Made by a program: the position numbers and the translations under genes | Shown: piece after piece, positions 24,164 to 32,680 of the stretch | How positions within the stretch are numbered: the first letter of the stretch is position 1 | Layout of the letters: every line of letters starts with the position of its first letter | The notes under the pieces: generated by a model | Databases searched by the model: none | What the model was told of the DNA's origin: nothing | What the model saw: only the letters and a program-made list of their open reading frames with translations | NCBI GenBank assembly: GCA_017623675.1 | Contig: JAGAOO010000058.1 | Location: 1-48,526 of the forward strand | Direction of reading: 5' to 3' | DNA length: 48,526 bases | Source: Lachnospiraceae bacterium | GTDB taxonomy: Bacteria > Bacillota > Clostridia > Lachnospirales > Lachnospiraceae

Positions 24164-27157
24164 ATGGAATCATTGTTGCGGCCAAAGGAGCAGGAAGCGT
24201 TCCGGTCTACAGAATGGAAGCGGTATCAGGTGGATGGAAAGAGCAAAACAAAAAAAGGCTATGTTAATGGATTCGAAATCTATACCAGAGTGGTAGACAC
24301 ATCGGAGAAAGTTATGGGGGCAGAGCGGGGGCAAATGACTAGCCAAAACATTTCTTCTAGTCAAAAATCGCCCGGAAATTCTTTATTTATGCAGGGGGCG
24401 AAAGTACTCTATGGGAAGCCCATAGATTTCCCCCACCCCCTTGCCCCCAAAGAGCAATCAGGTATTATGTTCGAACAGCTTCCGAGCATACTAGCAGCAA
24501 GGAGAGATAATAAGAGGTTTAATATAGGATTTGACTGTGAGTATCAGTCAGTAGGAAAGAGAAAGAGGATTATATTGTCTTATCAGTTTGCTTTCTATCT
24601 GCCTGATAACATTCACATTATGGAAGTGGTATTTATAACAACGAATCCGACAGTGGAGAATAGATTATACCTCCGTACCTGCCTTGGTGTGATATTGGAG
24701 ATATGTGAATCTGACCATCTGGTAACTGCTATCTGTAAACAGTCCCGGAGGATGCAGTATGAGGCTGAAACGGAGAAACAATTGCCTGCTGTAATACAGA
24801 ATGGAGAGAATGAAGAAAATGCACTGGTGGTAATAGATAAATCAAATTGTAACAAGGAGGAGAATGAGGAAAAGCATGGTAAGTTGCACTTTAACATCAT
24901 CATGGTAAGTCATGCTGGGATAGTGGATTTGACAGCTTTTAAGAAGGATAAGACACTGTTTGATAAGGATGGCAGTCTGTTACCGTATTTAAAATCCGTA
25001 CAGGGTGGAATGGTAAGTATTTATGAATATGACTTGGACATCCCAAAACCAAGTCGGTACTGGTGCTATTATCCGGTGTGGCTTACCTTCCGGGATAGTA
25101 TGTGTTATGCCCCGGCATCCGGAAAAAGTCTGGAACAGTTAGGGGCAAGTATTCAGGTACCAAAAATCAAACTGCCGGATAATGTGATTGAAAATATGCT
25201 TCTCTTTATGCAAGAGCATCCGAAGGATTTTCTGGCGTATGCCGCACAGGATGCTTTAGTCACCATTATGTATGGTTCCAGACTTTGGGGGATTAACCGT
25301 GAGTGGTGCATAACGGCAACTGCCGGTTCTGCCTATGCTATCAAGAATACCATCTGCAATTATATGGGCATACGCAAAATGAAGAATGGAGAGTATGACA
25401 ACCGGGAATTTAACCGTATCTACCGTGGGCTGGAAATCGTAAGCAGGGGAAAGGTCAGTACACCTCGCGGATTGCGTACTGTGACGGAAACGGTATCTAT
25501 TAGCTATGAGAGAGAACAGCTTTATCGATTTGCTTCCGGAGCATATTGTGGGGGCTTTAATACCTCCTGTCGGATTGGGGTATACAAGGACTTGGTAACA
25601 TATGATTACGACCTGTGCGGAGCCTATTGTACTGCAATGTGTCTGATATTTGATATTGATTACGATAATCCTATTGAGCGGGAATTTAAGAATGAAGATT
25701 TAAGCCTACAGGCATTTCGTACTCCGGTGGATCCGTTGTTTGCACTGGTTGATTTTGAATTTCCAGAAGAGGTGATTTATCCGTGTATTCCTATCCATCA
25801 TGAAGGGAGCATTATCTTTCCAAGAAAAGGAGAAGAAGTCTATGCTTCCGGTCCGAGTCTGTTTCTTGCATTGAAGCTGGGAGCTACAGTACATATACGG
25901 TATGGATATATGGGCAGACTACGGTATCGAAATACGAAATCACCGACTGGATTTGGTGTGGTACTGGAACCATCTATGAGCCTTCGGGCTGCTATGAAGC
26001 AGTTGGCAGTAGACCGTGACACAGCAAAGCTTCTGTACGGCAAGGGCAGTATAGAGGAACAATTGTTAAAACTGTTCTCCAACGGCGGCTACGGTAAGAT
26101 TTCACAGAATGTTATAGAAAAGCACACATGGAACGGATGGACGGAGGAAATGGAGGACTTAGGGCTGTCCAGTATTACTTGCCCGGAAAAAGCTTGTCTG
26201 ATTACGGATATTATCCGGTGTACCCTGCTTGGAACCATGAACCAACTGGAACATTTGGGATATAAGAATTTTTCTGCCACCACAGACGGTTTTATTTCGG
26301 ATGTGCCATTATCTGTACTTCTGGAACAGGATGCATTTGGCTTTGTGCCACTTTTGTGTGAAGCACGGGGCTGGCTAGTAGGGGAAGCTGGTCATGCATG
26401 GGAGATAAAACATGCCCAGGACTTTTTAATAAATCCTACAACAAGGTGCAATACTGGCTTCGGATATGGCGGTTATGAAGGTGTAAATGCTCATGGTGGT
26501 TATGCAACCGGAGAAATAAAGGACAGCTTTGCAGACAGGCTTGCTATGTTTCGGGCAGTAACAGGACGGACAGGAAGATTAAAGTATAAGGTTACGGAGT
26601 TTATGAATGCCAAGAACATATCTAAGAAAAATTCGGATTTTTGTACTTATGAAGTAGAGAGAAACATCCGCATGGACTTTGATATGAAGCGTAGGCCGGT
26701 AAAAGACAGCTTTCAGAAAGTAAAGGATTACTATTTGGATATACCATACGAGTACATGAATTTTGAGACAGAACCCTTTGACAGCATAGAGGAATATGAA
26801 AAGTATCGTAAAACAAACAGTACTTTTCAGTGTTTGCGAACACAGCAGGAATGGAACCTGTTCTGGCTGAAACTAAGCGATAAGGAAACTGGAAAGGTGC
26901 GTCAGCTTGGAGATTTGGAATGGACGAAGCTATTTTCTGTAGTAATGGGACACCGACTTGGAATGTGGCATAGCAAGGAACTGGAGGAGTGCCAGACGGT
27001 AAAGGACAAGCTGGCTTATATCAATTCCCATAATCATTCTAGTCGGACATTTACGCTTGATAACTGGAAAGATTGTAGAAAGGAGCAGCGGAAAAATCAA
27101 ATGCTACCAAGGGAAATGCTGGAGGATGTACTAAAAGAGTTTGGGGTCAAGTATTAA
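24164..27157 (+). CDS. Family-B DNA polymerase with proofreading exonuclease domain
   Basis: A 997-residue protein. The ATG at 24164 has AGGAGGG upstream and lies downstream of the ICE promoter motif; the longer open frame would span that promoter. The exonuclease motifs are FDCEYQS (Exo I, about 123-129), SHAGIVDLTAF (Exo II-like) and YAAQDALVT (Exo III, Y...D). The polymerase motifs are YDYDLCGAY (motif A, about 480), KLFSNGGYGK (motif B, Kx3NSxYG-like, about 635-645) and ATTDGFISD (motif C, about 706-714), where the first Asp of DTD is replaced by Thr but the essential second Asp is kept. The closest class is the viral/organellar-plasmid PolB group, which includes protein-primed and primer-independent enzymes. 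It probably copies the transferred or excised ICE. Confidence 0.8.
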   Translation: MESLLRPKEQEAFRSTEWKRYQVDGKSKTKKGYVNGFEIYTRVVDTSEKVMGAERGQMTSQNISSSQKSPGNSLFMQGAKVLYGKPIDFPHPLAPKEQSGIMFEQLPSILAARRDNKRFNIGFDCEYQSVGKRKRIILSYQFAFYLPDNIHIMEVVFITTNPTVENRLYLRTCLGVILEICESDHLVTAICKQSRRMQYEAETEKQLPAVIQNGENEENALVVIDKSNCNKEENEEKHGKLHFNIIMVSHAGIVDLTAFKKDKTLFDKDGSLLPYLKSVQGGMVSIYEYDLDIPKPSRYWCYYPVWLTFRDSMCYAPASGKSLEQLGASIQVPKIKLPDNVIENMLLFMQEHPKDFLAYAAQDALVTIMYGSRLWGINREWCITATAGSAYAIKNTICNYMGIRKMKNGEYDNREFNRIYRGLEIVSRGKVSTPRGLRTVTETVSISYEREQLYRFASGAYCGGFNTSCRIGVYKDLVTYDYDLCGAYCTAMCLIFDIDYDNPIEREFKNEDLSLQAFRTPVDPLFALVDFEFPEEVIYPCIPIHHEGSIIFPRKGEEVYASGPSLFLALKLGATVHIRYGYMGRLRYRNTKSPTGFGVVLEPSMSLRAAMKQLAVDRDTAKLLYGKGSIEEQLLKLFSNGGYGKISQNVIEKHTWNGWTEEMEDLGLSSITCPEKACLITDIIRCTLLGTMNQLEHLGYKNFSATTDGFISDVPLSVLLEQDAFGFVPLLCEARGWLVGEAGHAWEIKHAQDFLINPTTRCNTGFGYGGYEGVNAHGGYATGEIKDSFADRLAMFRAVTGRTGRLKYKVTEFMNAKNISKKNSDFCTYEVERNIRMDFDMKRRPVKDSFQKVKDYYLDIPYEYMNFETEPFDSIEEYEKYRKTNSTFQCLRTQQEWNLFWLKLSDKETGKVRQLGDLEWTKLFSVVMGHRLGMWHSKELEECQTVKDKLAYINSHNHSSRTFTLDNWKDCRKEQRKNQMLPREMLEDVLKEFGVKY

Positions 27158-27285
27158 GATAAAAAGTTACAAAATCTGCAATGTTCGGGATTGTTGGAAT
27201 ACGGAAAATGTGTTAAGATAATCCAAGAGCAATCGTGTACAGAGTGGTAGCCTCCCGAACTAGCAATAGAGGGGAGGTGGTGCTA

Positions 27286-27381
27286 ATGGAAATATTTGAA
27301 ATTTTAAGCCTGTTATTTTTAGCGGGTACTTTTCTTTTAGCATTGCTTACCTACATAGATAGGAACAATAAGCGAAAATAA
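27286..27381 (+). CDS. Putative holin-like type I toxin peptide (31 aa)
   Basis: A one-helix hydrophobic peptide: MEIFEILSLLFLAGTF, then LLALLTYIDRNNKRK. This is the plan of Hol_Tox/Fst-type toxins: short N-terminus, one membrane span, charged tail. The ribosome binding site GGGGAGG (about 27270-27276) can pair with CCTCCC (about 27251-27256) in its own leader, so translation is probably blocked until the RNA is processed, as in known type I toxins. A convergent antisense RNA overlaps its 3' end (27381-27462, minus). When free, such peptides depolarise the membrane. Confidence 0.7.
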   Translation: MEIFEILSLLFLAGTFLLALLTYIDRNNKRK

Positions 27382-27462
27382 AAAAGCCACTCATGTCTTG
27401 GCCGGCTGAGTGACTTTTTGCCACAATGGAGGCTAACCACTTTGTGGGCGGTTGCTCTCTTT
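27381..27462 (-). ncRNA. Antitoxin RNA candidate for the 27286 toxin
   Basis: Minus-strand promoter: TTGAAA (27497-27492), 17 bp, TATAAT (27474-27469), giving a start near 27462. The transcript ends in a shared stem: TGAGTGACTTT (27407-27417) and AAAGCCACTCA (27383-27393), with T/A tracts. It contains TAGCCTCC, which can mask the toxin ribosome binding site. Its 5' part resembles the toxin leader in the same sense (AGAGCAA, AGTGG-TAGCCTCC). Confidence 0.6.
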
Positions 27463-27548
27463 GGTTTAATTATAATATACTCCATAAAAAGTTTCAAGTG
27501 CAAAATGAAAGAAGTCAGAGAATCGAGATCTTTGACAAGGGGGATTTT

Positions 27549-29051
27549 ATGAATACAGATGAAATAGAAAAGTGTTTTATTGAATATATAAATACCCATG
27601 GCGGTATTCACACGACTTTGGGTGAGTTGAAGTTTACCAATAGCAATAGAATAGGACAAGGTGGAAATGGTTTAGTATATTTAGCAACAATAAATGAAAA
27701 GGAAATTGCAATAAAATTTTTAATTTCCAATTCTGAAAGAAAACTCATGAGGTTTAAATCGGAATATTTTAATACGAATTATGCGAGAAATGAGTTGCGC
27801 AATATCGTTAATATGATACATTATGATGAACTTGAGATACAAGAAGGAATTCGTATTCCGTATATAATAATGACTCCATATTCAAAAAATCTTAAAAAAT
27901 ATAGAAGCGAAAAAGAAATTGGAGTAGAAGAGTTTACTAATTTGTTTAATTTTCTTCTCGTTACATTAAGGGATATTCACAGAAAAGGGATTATACATCG
28001 TGATATTAAGCCTGAAAATATTTTGGTAGATTTTGAAGAAAATTTTGTTTTGGCAGATTTTGGGATAGCTCATTATGAGAAAGAGGATTTTCCAATAGAT
28101 AATAAGACTAAAAAAGGTGAACGCCTTGCTAATGTGGAATTTTCGGCACCAGAACAGATTAGTAATGCATATGAGGTAACGCAGGCAGCAGATATATATT
28201 CGATGGCACAGATTATGTATTGGTTTGTTTTCGGAACGGTGAATCGTGGTACGGGTGCAGAGTATATTTCACAAAAGTATGATTGGGTTGATGCATACAT
28301 ATACGATAACATTATCAGTAGGTGTTTGAGAAATAATCCTGCGGAACGATTTCAATCAATAGATGAGATAATTCAGTTTTATAAGGATGAAAAGAGCAAA
28401 GCCAAAGAAATTGACCCATTTGATGATATGTTTAAATTTCATGATGCAGTATTACGTGTTATTCCAGAAGTATATAATCATGCATTTTCTATTACAGATA
28501 AAGAAGTTATGTGTGAATTATTCGAAAGTATTTTTGAGAAGAAATATAACAAAGCATTGGAATTTAACACAGGGATAGGAAATAATAAGGTATCTTCGAT
28601 TATACGACTGGAAAATAATGAGTTTTTAATGGGAGTAAGACAATTGAATATACGATGCATATGGGGATTATTTACAAGCGATGTATATGATGATATTTTA
28701 CTGATGGAAATAGATGATTCATCTCCGTATACGATTGACGGTAAAGAATATCATTCAGTGGCAGTTATCGAAAATGAAGATATTGTTCCTTACGATGCAA
28801 TTTCAAGTGGTTATATTAGATATAAAGGTAAGGTACATGAGATTTCAGAATTAGCAATTCAAGAACGTTTTGTTAGTAATAATTACAAAGTAATTGCACT
28901 TGCCCCATTTCATAACTGTACCATTATTAAAAAGAATGATGAACATATCGGAAGATTACAGGGTATCGGGAGATTAAGGGAAGAGGATATATACGAATTA
29001 AAAGAAAAAATACATATGAACAGAACCTGTGATATTTCGATAAGATTGTAA
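27549..29051 (+). CDS. Serine/threonine protein kinase with unknown C-terminal domain
   Basis: A 500-residue protein. The ATG at 27549 has AAGGGGG upstream; the longer frame overlaps the antitoxin RNA and is unlikely. Hanks motifs are complete: GQGGNG loop (36-41), EIAIKF Lys 56, HRDIKPEN (150-157), DFG (170-172) and FSAPEQ (198-203). The C-terminal 220 residues hold no PASTA or membrane segment, so this is a soluble kinase and not the PknB cell-wall type. The tail is mainly beta with segments such as DILLMEIDDSSPYTIDGKEYHS. Stand-alone kinases of this kind on mobile elements include phage-defence proteins such as Stk2. The substrate is unknown. It sits as cargo beside a type I toxin locus, and a terminator closes the unit. 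Confidence 0.85.
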   Translation: MNTDEIEKCFIEYINTHGGIHTTLGELKFTNSNRIGQGGNGLVYLATINEKEIAIKFLISNSERKLMRFKSEYFNTNYARNELRNIVNMIHYDELEIQEGIRIPYIIMTPYSKNLKKYRSEKEIGVEEFTNLFNFLLVTLRDIHRKGIIHRDIKPENILVDFEENFVLADFGIAHYEKEDFPIDNKTKKGERLANVEFSAPEQISNAYEVTQAADIYSMAQIMYWFVFGTVNRGTGAEYISQKYDWVDAYIYDNIISRCLRNNPAERFQSIDEIIQFYKDEKSKAKEIDPFDDMFKFHDAVLRVIPEVYNHAFSITDKEVMCELFESIFEKKYNKALEFNTGIGNNKVSSIIRLENNEFLMGVRQLNIRCIWGLFTSDVYDDILLMEIDDSSPYTIDGKEYHSVAVIENEDIVPYDAISSGYIRYKGKVHEISELAIQERFVSNNYKVIALAPFHNCTIIKKNDEHIGRLQGIGRLREEDIYELKEKIHMNRTCDISIRL

Positions 29052-29112
29052 GATGATTTATTCAATTACATTTATTTCAGGTACAATTTTGTGAATAAGG
29101 AACATAACTTAA

Positions 29113-29144
29113 AACCATTGTAGAGCAATCTACAGTGGTTTTTT
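29113..29144 (+). terminator. Terminator after the kinase gene
   Basis: AACCATTGTAGA (29113-29124) pairs with TCTACAGTGGTT (29129-29140), followed by T6. Confidence 0.85.
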
Positions 29145-29153
29145 GTGCGCATT

Positions 29154-29185
29154 TTGAGTAAACCACAAATTTTTCCCTCTATACC
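29154..29185 (+). promoter_or_regulatory. ICE bipartite promoter motif, copy 5
   Basis: TTGAGT (29154-29159), 18 bp ending ATTTTTCCC, then TCTATACC (29178-29185), 27 bp before the start at 29213. The TTGAGTAAA half is identical to that of copy 6. Confidence 0.75.
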
Positions 29186-29212
29186 ATGTTAAAGACATGG
29201 AAAGGAGCGTAT

Positions 29213-29818
29213 ATGAAGAAACTAAGATATTGCCTGCTTCTCAACTTTGTATTACTTGCCATATGGCTTGTTGCCTCTAAAACAAATAAAGAAAAACGGC
29301 TGTTAGAGCTGCCTATGCAGGTTACCGAGGATGTACCGGAGGAAATGTTGCAGGAAGTGAAAGCGGCATTTGAACTTTTTCCGGCAGAAGTTACGGAAGC
29401 CTTTATAGAGCATGGCTGGACGTTGGTTTTGCTTACGGAGCAAAGGGAGGATTTTGAGCAGGTCGGTTTGGATTCCTCTGTCACCGGTGCCATCAACTAT
29501 GCAGAAAAGGTACTGACAGTGTCCGGAAGTCCGAAGTATGACGGTGGAGTAAAACGACTGACCGTCCATGAAATCAGTCATTTCGTGGACTGGTTGCTTT
29601 CTTGGGAAAGTGTATCAGAAGAATTTGCCTTAGTCTACTGCTTATGCCGGGAACATAAGGAATTTCCTTATGACACTTCCACAAAGGAAGAATTATTTGC
29701 CGACACCTTATCTGCTTATATTCTGGAGCCGGAACATCTCTACAACCTATATCCTGAACTGTATGAGTATTTCCGATTGCTGTTTGTAAAGAAAGGATGG
29801 AAGCATGAAACAAATTGA
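29213..29818 (+). CDS. Membrane-anchored zinc metalloprotease, lethal-factor-like (ATLF) fold
   Basis: A 201-residue protein. The ATG at 29213 has AAAGGAG upstream. An uncleaved signal or anchor lies at about 6-22 (YCLLLNFVLLAIWLVAS). The catalytic segment is LTVHEISHFVDW with HExxH at 119-123, followed by KEELFADTLSAYI (Glu 159/160), where ATLF-type gluzincins have their third zinc ligand. Family members include anthrax lethal factor and Pro-Pro endopeptidases. It is predicted to act outside the membrane. It is the first gene of a four-gene ICE operon, with the next gene overlapping by 14 nt. It may trim surface proteins or cell wall-linked proteins during mating; this is inference. Confidence 0.7.
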   Translation: MKKLRYCLLLNFVLLAIWLVASKTNKEKRLLELPMQVTEDVPEEMLQEVKAAFELFPAEVTEAFIEHGWTLVLLTEQREDFEQVGLDSSVTGAINYAEKVLTVSGSPKYDGGVKRLTVHEISHFVDWLLSWESVSEEFALVYCLCREHKEFPYDTSTKEELFADTLSAYILEPEHLYNLYPELYEYFRLLFVKKGWKHETN

Positions 29819-30839
29819 TCCAAACATTCCTGCAGAATTGTTGGACAGGATACCGCCGGAGGAATTATGTGAAGATATGGCACTGTTTACAAACCTGTAT
29901 TTTTCGGAATACAGCTTTGTGAAGTACCTGTTTCTTGGCACAAATGGAGTATTTCTTCTGATACCCTGTAAGGATTCTCTTATGGAGAATGATGCGGAGC
30001 AGAAACGGTGTAAGACAGCGTTGCAGGAGTTAAAAGAGGCATTGGGCCTGTCACAGTATATCTATCCGATATTTGCAGGAGATGAAAGAAGCTACTATGC
30101 AGTAGACCCTTGCAATCCGATGGCATTAAATAACCTATATGGCTTCCTACACAAGTTGTATCTGCATACCAGCACAATCAAAACAAGACCGGAGCAGATA
30201 AGTGAAAATTTAGAAGAGGGAGAAGAAAAAGTTGCGGTACTGGATGAAAATACGATAGAACGACTAATACAGACGATTGTTCCATTGGAAGATAACGAGC
30301 GACCGGGAGGCAATGTCCGCACGGATGCAGATGGCACCGAGTATATCTTAAAGGATTCTGATTTGATGATAGGAAAAATCAATACCGGCTTAGTTGGAAA
30401 GAAAAAGTGGTTCCGGGTATCGGAATTACATACCCCATCCGTGCTTTACACAGCTGTATTTGGAGGATGTCTTGGGCTTCATAAGCTCATGACAATGGAG
30501 TATACCCAAGGTTTATTGTATGCACTGACCGGAGGCTTTGGAGGACTGCTCCCGGCTCTGGATGTGCTTGGGATGGTGTTAGGAAATTATCATTACTACG
30601 AAGTGACATATTATGAGGACGAAAGAGGAAAACTGACAAGAGAAAAGGAAGCAGTATATTTGAAACGGTATCAAGGGCTGTGGAGAGGTGTTATCTGTAT
30701 GGCGGTGGCGTTGCTTGTAGGAATGCTGTATACGAGGTTTATCTTTTCTAACCTGTTGGAACTGCTGATTACGGTTCTTGTAGAGCTTGGCACGGAAGTA
30801 GGAACAGTTGCATACGAGCAGGGATATATCCTGCAATAG
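29805..30839 (+). CDS. Membrane protein with TM2-like hairpin (344 aa)
   Basis: Overlaps the protease gene by 14 nt and is preceded by GAAAGGATGG. The first 190 residues are soluble and acidic. The C-terminal part has hydrophobic segments: VFGGCLGLHKLMTMEYTQGL, then ALTGGFGGLLPALDVLGMVLG, which resembles the glycine-rich TM2 domain. VICMAVALLVGMLYTRFIF and a final LLELLITVLVEL segment follow. The function is unknown. The operon context suggests a membrane-bound accessory of the conjugation machine. Confidence 0.65.
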   Translation: MKQIDPNIPAELLDRIPPEELCEDMALFTNLYFSEYSFVKYLFLGTNGVFLLIPCKDSLMENDAEQKRCKTALQELKEALGLSQYIYPIFAGDERSYYAVDPCNPMALNNLYGFLHKLYLHTSTIKTRPEQISENLEEGEEKVAVLDENTIERLIQTIVPLEDNERPGGNVRTDADGTEYILKDSDLMIGKINTGLVGKKKWFRVSELHTPSVLYTAVFGGCLGLHKLMTMEYTQGLLYALTGGFGGLLPALDVLGMVLGNYHYYEVTYYEDERGKLTREKEAVYLKRYQGLWRGVICMAVALLVGMLYTRFIFSNLLELLITVLVELGTEVGTVAYEQGYILQ

Positions 30840-30853
30840 AAAGGGTGTGAAAC

Positions 30854-32680
30854 ATGGCATTGGTAAGTGAAGGAATCGGTATGAAGGAAGCGGATGCGAC
30901 TTCCGTATTTATTAAGCAGTTAATGATTTTGCTTGCCCAGGCAATCCGGGATGAAAAAAAGCAGGGATACATTGACGAGCACATGAAAGGAGCAAAAACT
31001 ATCCTAAAGCATATCAGGAGCGGAGGGAAAACCGCCTATCAGACAGTGGATGCAGTGGATGCCGCTGTGTTTGAAAAGCTGCTTCAAAGTCAGAGAGTGA
31101 CTTATGTGCGTTTGCAGGAGATTGATGGGAAGGTAAGTTTCGTAACAAGGGACTGTGATAAAGCACAGATGGAAAAGGTGTGGGAACTGTTTGCGGCAGA
31201 ATTAAAAATTGCTTTTCAGGAACAGACACCGCATGAGTTTATTCACGATAACGCCAACCAGAATGTATGTCAGGCACTTGGTTATACCGAGGCAGAGGTA
31301 GAAGTATTCCGCAGGCAAGCAGTAGAAATCGGATTTACCTACTCTGTGGTAGCAGGGGAAGAACCGGGGCTTTTCGATATCCTGTATGCAGAAAGGGATA
31401 AAGATTTCGCAACAAAAGCACTAAAGGCTGTAGAATATGAGTTTTCCGGAGAAGCCGGGCAGGAATACAAAGAAAAACTGGAACAGTCTTTGGCAGTAAA
31501 AAATCAAGTGCTTGCACAGGCAAAACAGAAAAAGCCGGTGTATCTTGTAAATGCCCATAACCCCATGCAGTTTCTCCGGATTTCGGATGGAATGCTTACA
31601 AGACATACACTGTCACTGGAAGAAAGCAAAGGCCGTGACGGAGCCGTAGAGCATATCGTAAAGGATAAAACAGAACGTACTTATCCCTTTGGAAACCGGG
31701 AATTAACCCAGGCAATGAAAGCTTATGGCAAATGTAAGATGGTACCAAAGGAAGCTATGGACTTTATTAAAGGCTTTGACAGTGCTGGGAATGCCCTTGT
31801 TACCGATACTAAAGAACTGGAACAGGCATTAAAGGCAATCGACCAAATGACAGCGGTTCCGCTGTATGAAATTGATTTCGGACGAAAGGAAGCCTTATGG
31901 AAGGAACCCTTATGTACCCTTTCCGGCTTAGCGGTAACTGATCTTATGGAAGTAACAAAAGCACTGGATAAAGAAAGGATAGGCTATACCGTTGTCGGCA
32001 GGGATATGGCATATTCAGCAAAAGACCGGGCAAAGGTGGAGCAGATACTGAATAAAACTCTGTATCAAGATATGGATTATCTGGAACGGTTTCAGACTAT
32101 GGTGTACTACGAAAAACGAGGACCGGAGAAACTGGACTTGAAGAACAGGACGGAACCGGTATATATTGCATCCGCAGTAAATTCGGAATTTGTCCTAAAG
32201 CTTGATAAAGAAGGGTACACCCTCCTGCAGAACGGCGAACCTATCCTTGCAGTATCAGAAAAGGATCCTCAATTCAGCTCCAATCTGGAACAGATGCTTG
32301 ATTCCATGGAGGATATTGCGGTGTTGACCGCAAAAGAAGCAGAGCAGTCCCCGGAGGAGAGGGTACAGCTTATCGCAGAGCGGGCAGCTTTAAAAGAAAA
32401 TGCAGCATCCGGCCAGTACCGTGGAAGTTATGACGAGCAGAAAGAACGGTTTCTGTCTACGGATTATGAAGCTATGACACCGGAAGAAAAAGCACTGATG
32501 CATCAATACATGGCTCATGAAATCGTCACAACTAAGGTAGACCGTTCCTATCGGGAGCGAGTGGACGACAGAGAGTTTGGAAGCAGAATCAGGGAACAGA
32601 AGCAGGAGAAATCGAAAGACAATAGTAAAAAGAAAAATAAAACGAAAGAACGAGGTAAAGAAAATGACAGGTTATTATAA
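30854..32680 (+). CDS. ICE-associated hypothetical protein (608 aa), N-terminus possibly DUF3801/PcfB-like
   Basis: The ATG is preceded by AAAGGGTG, 14 bp after the previous stop. The N-terminal 120 residues (KTAYQTVDAVDAAVFEKLLQ, then SQRVTYVRLQEIDGKVSF) resemble the DUF3801/PcfB pattern, a small protein that normally accompanies VirD4 in Gram-positive conjugation systems; this match is weak. Repeated alpha/beta units follow, and then a very basic, disordered tail of about 40 residues (KQEKSKDNSKKKNKTKERGK). There is no membrane segment. The basic tail suggests nucleic-acid contact. It is co-transcribed with the genes on both sides and overlaps the next by 17 nt. Confidence 0.55.
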   Translation: MALVSEGIGMKEADATSVFIKQLMILLAQAIRDEKKQGYIDEHMKGAKTILKHIRSGGKTAYQTVDAVDAAVFEKLLQSQRVTYVRLQEIDGKVSFVTRDCDKAQMEKVWELFAAELKIAFQEQTPHEFIHDNANQNVCQALGYTEAEVEVFRRQAVEIGFTYSVVAGEEPGLFDILYAERDKDFATKALKAVEYEFSGEAGQEYKEKLEQSLAVKNQVLAQAKQKKPVYLVNAHNPMQFLRISDGMLTRHTLSLEESKGRDGAVEHIVKDKTERTYPFGNRELTQAMKAYGKCKMVPKEAMDFIKGFDSAGNALVTDTKELEQALKAIDQMTAVPLYEIDFGRKEALWKEPLCTLSGLAVTDLMEVTKALDKERIGYTVVGRDMAYSAKDRAKVEQILNKTLYQDMDYLERFQTMVYYEKRGPEKLDLKNRTEPVYIASAVNSEFVLKLDKEGYTLLQNGEPILAVSEKDPQFSSNLEQMLDSMEDIAVLTAKEAEQSPEERVQLIAERAALKENAASGQYRGSYDEQKERFLSTDYEAMTPEEKALMHQYMAHEIVTTKVDRSYRERVDDREFGSRIREQKQEKSKDNSKKKNKTKERGKENDRLL

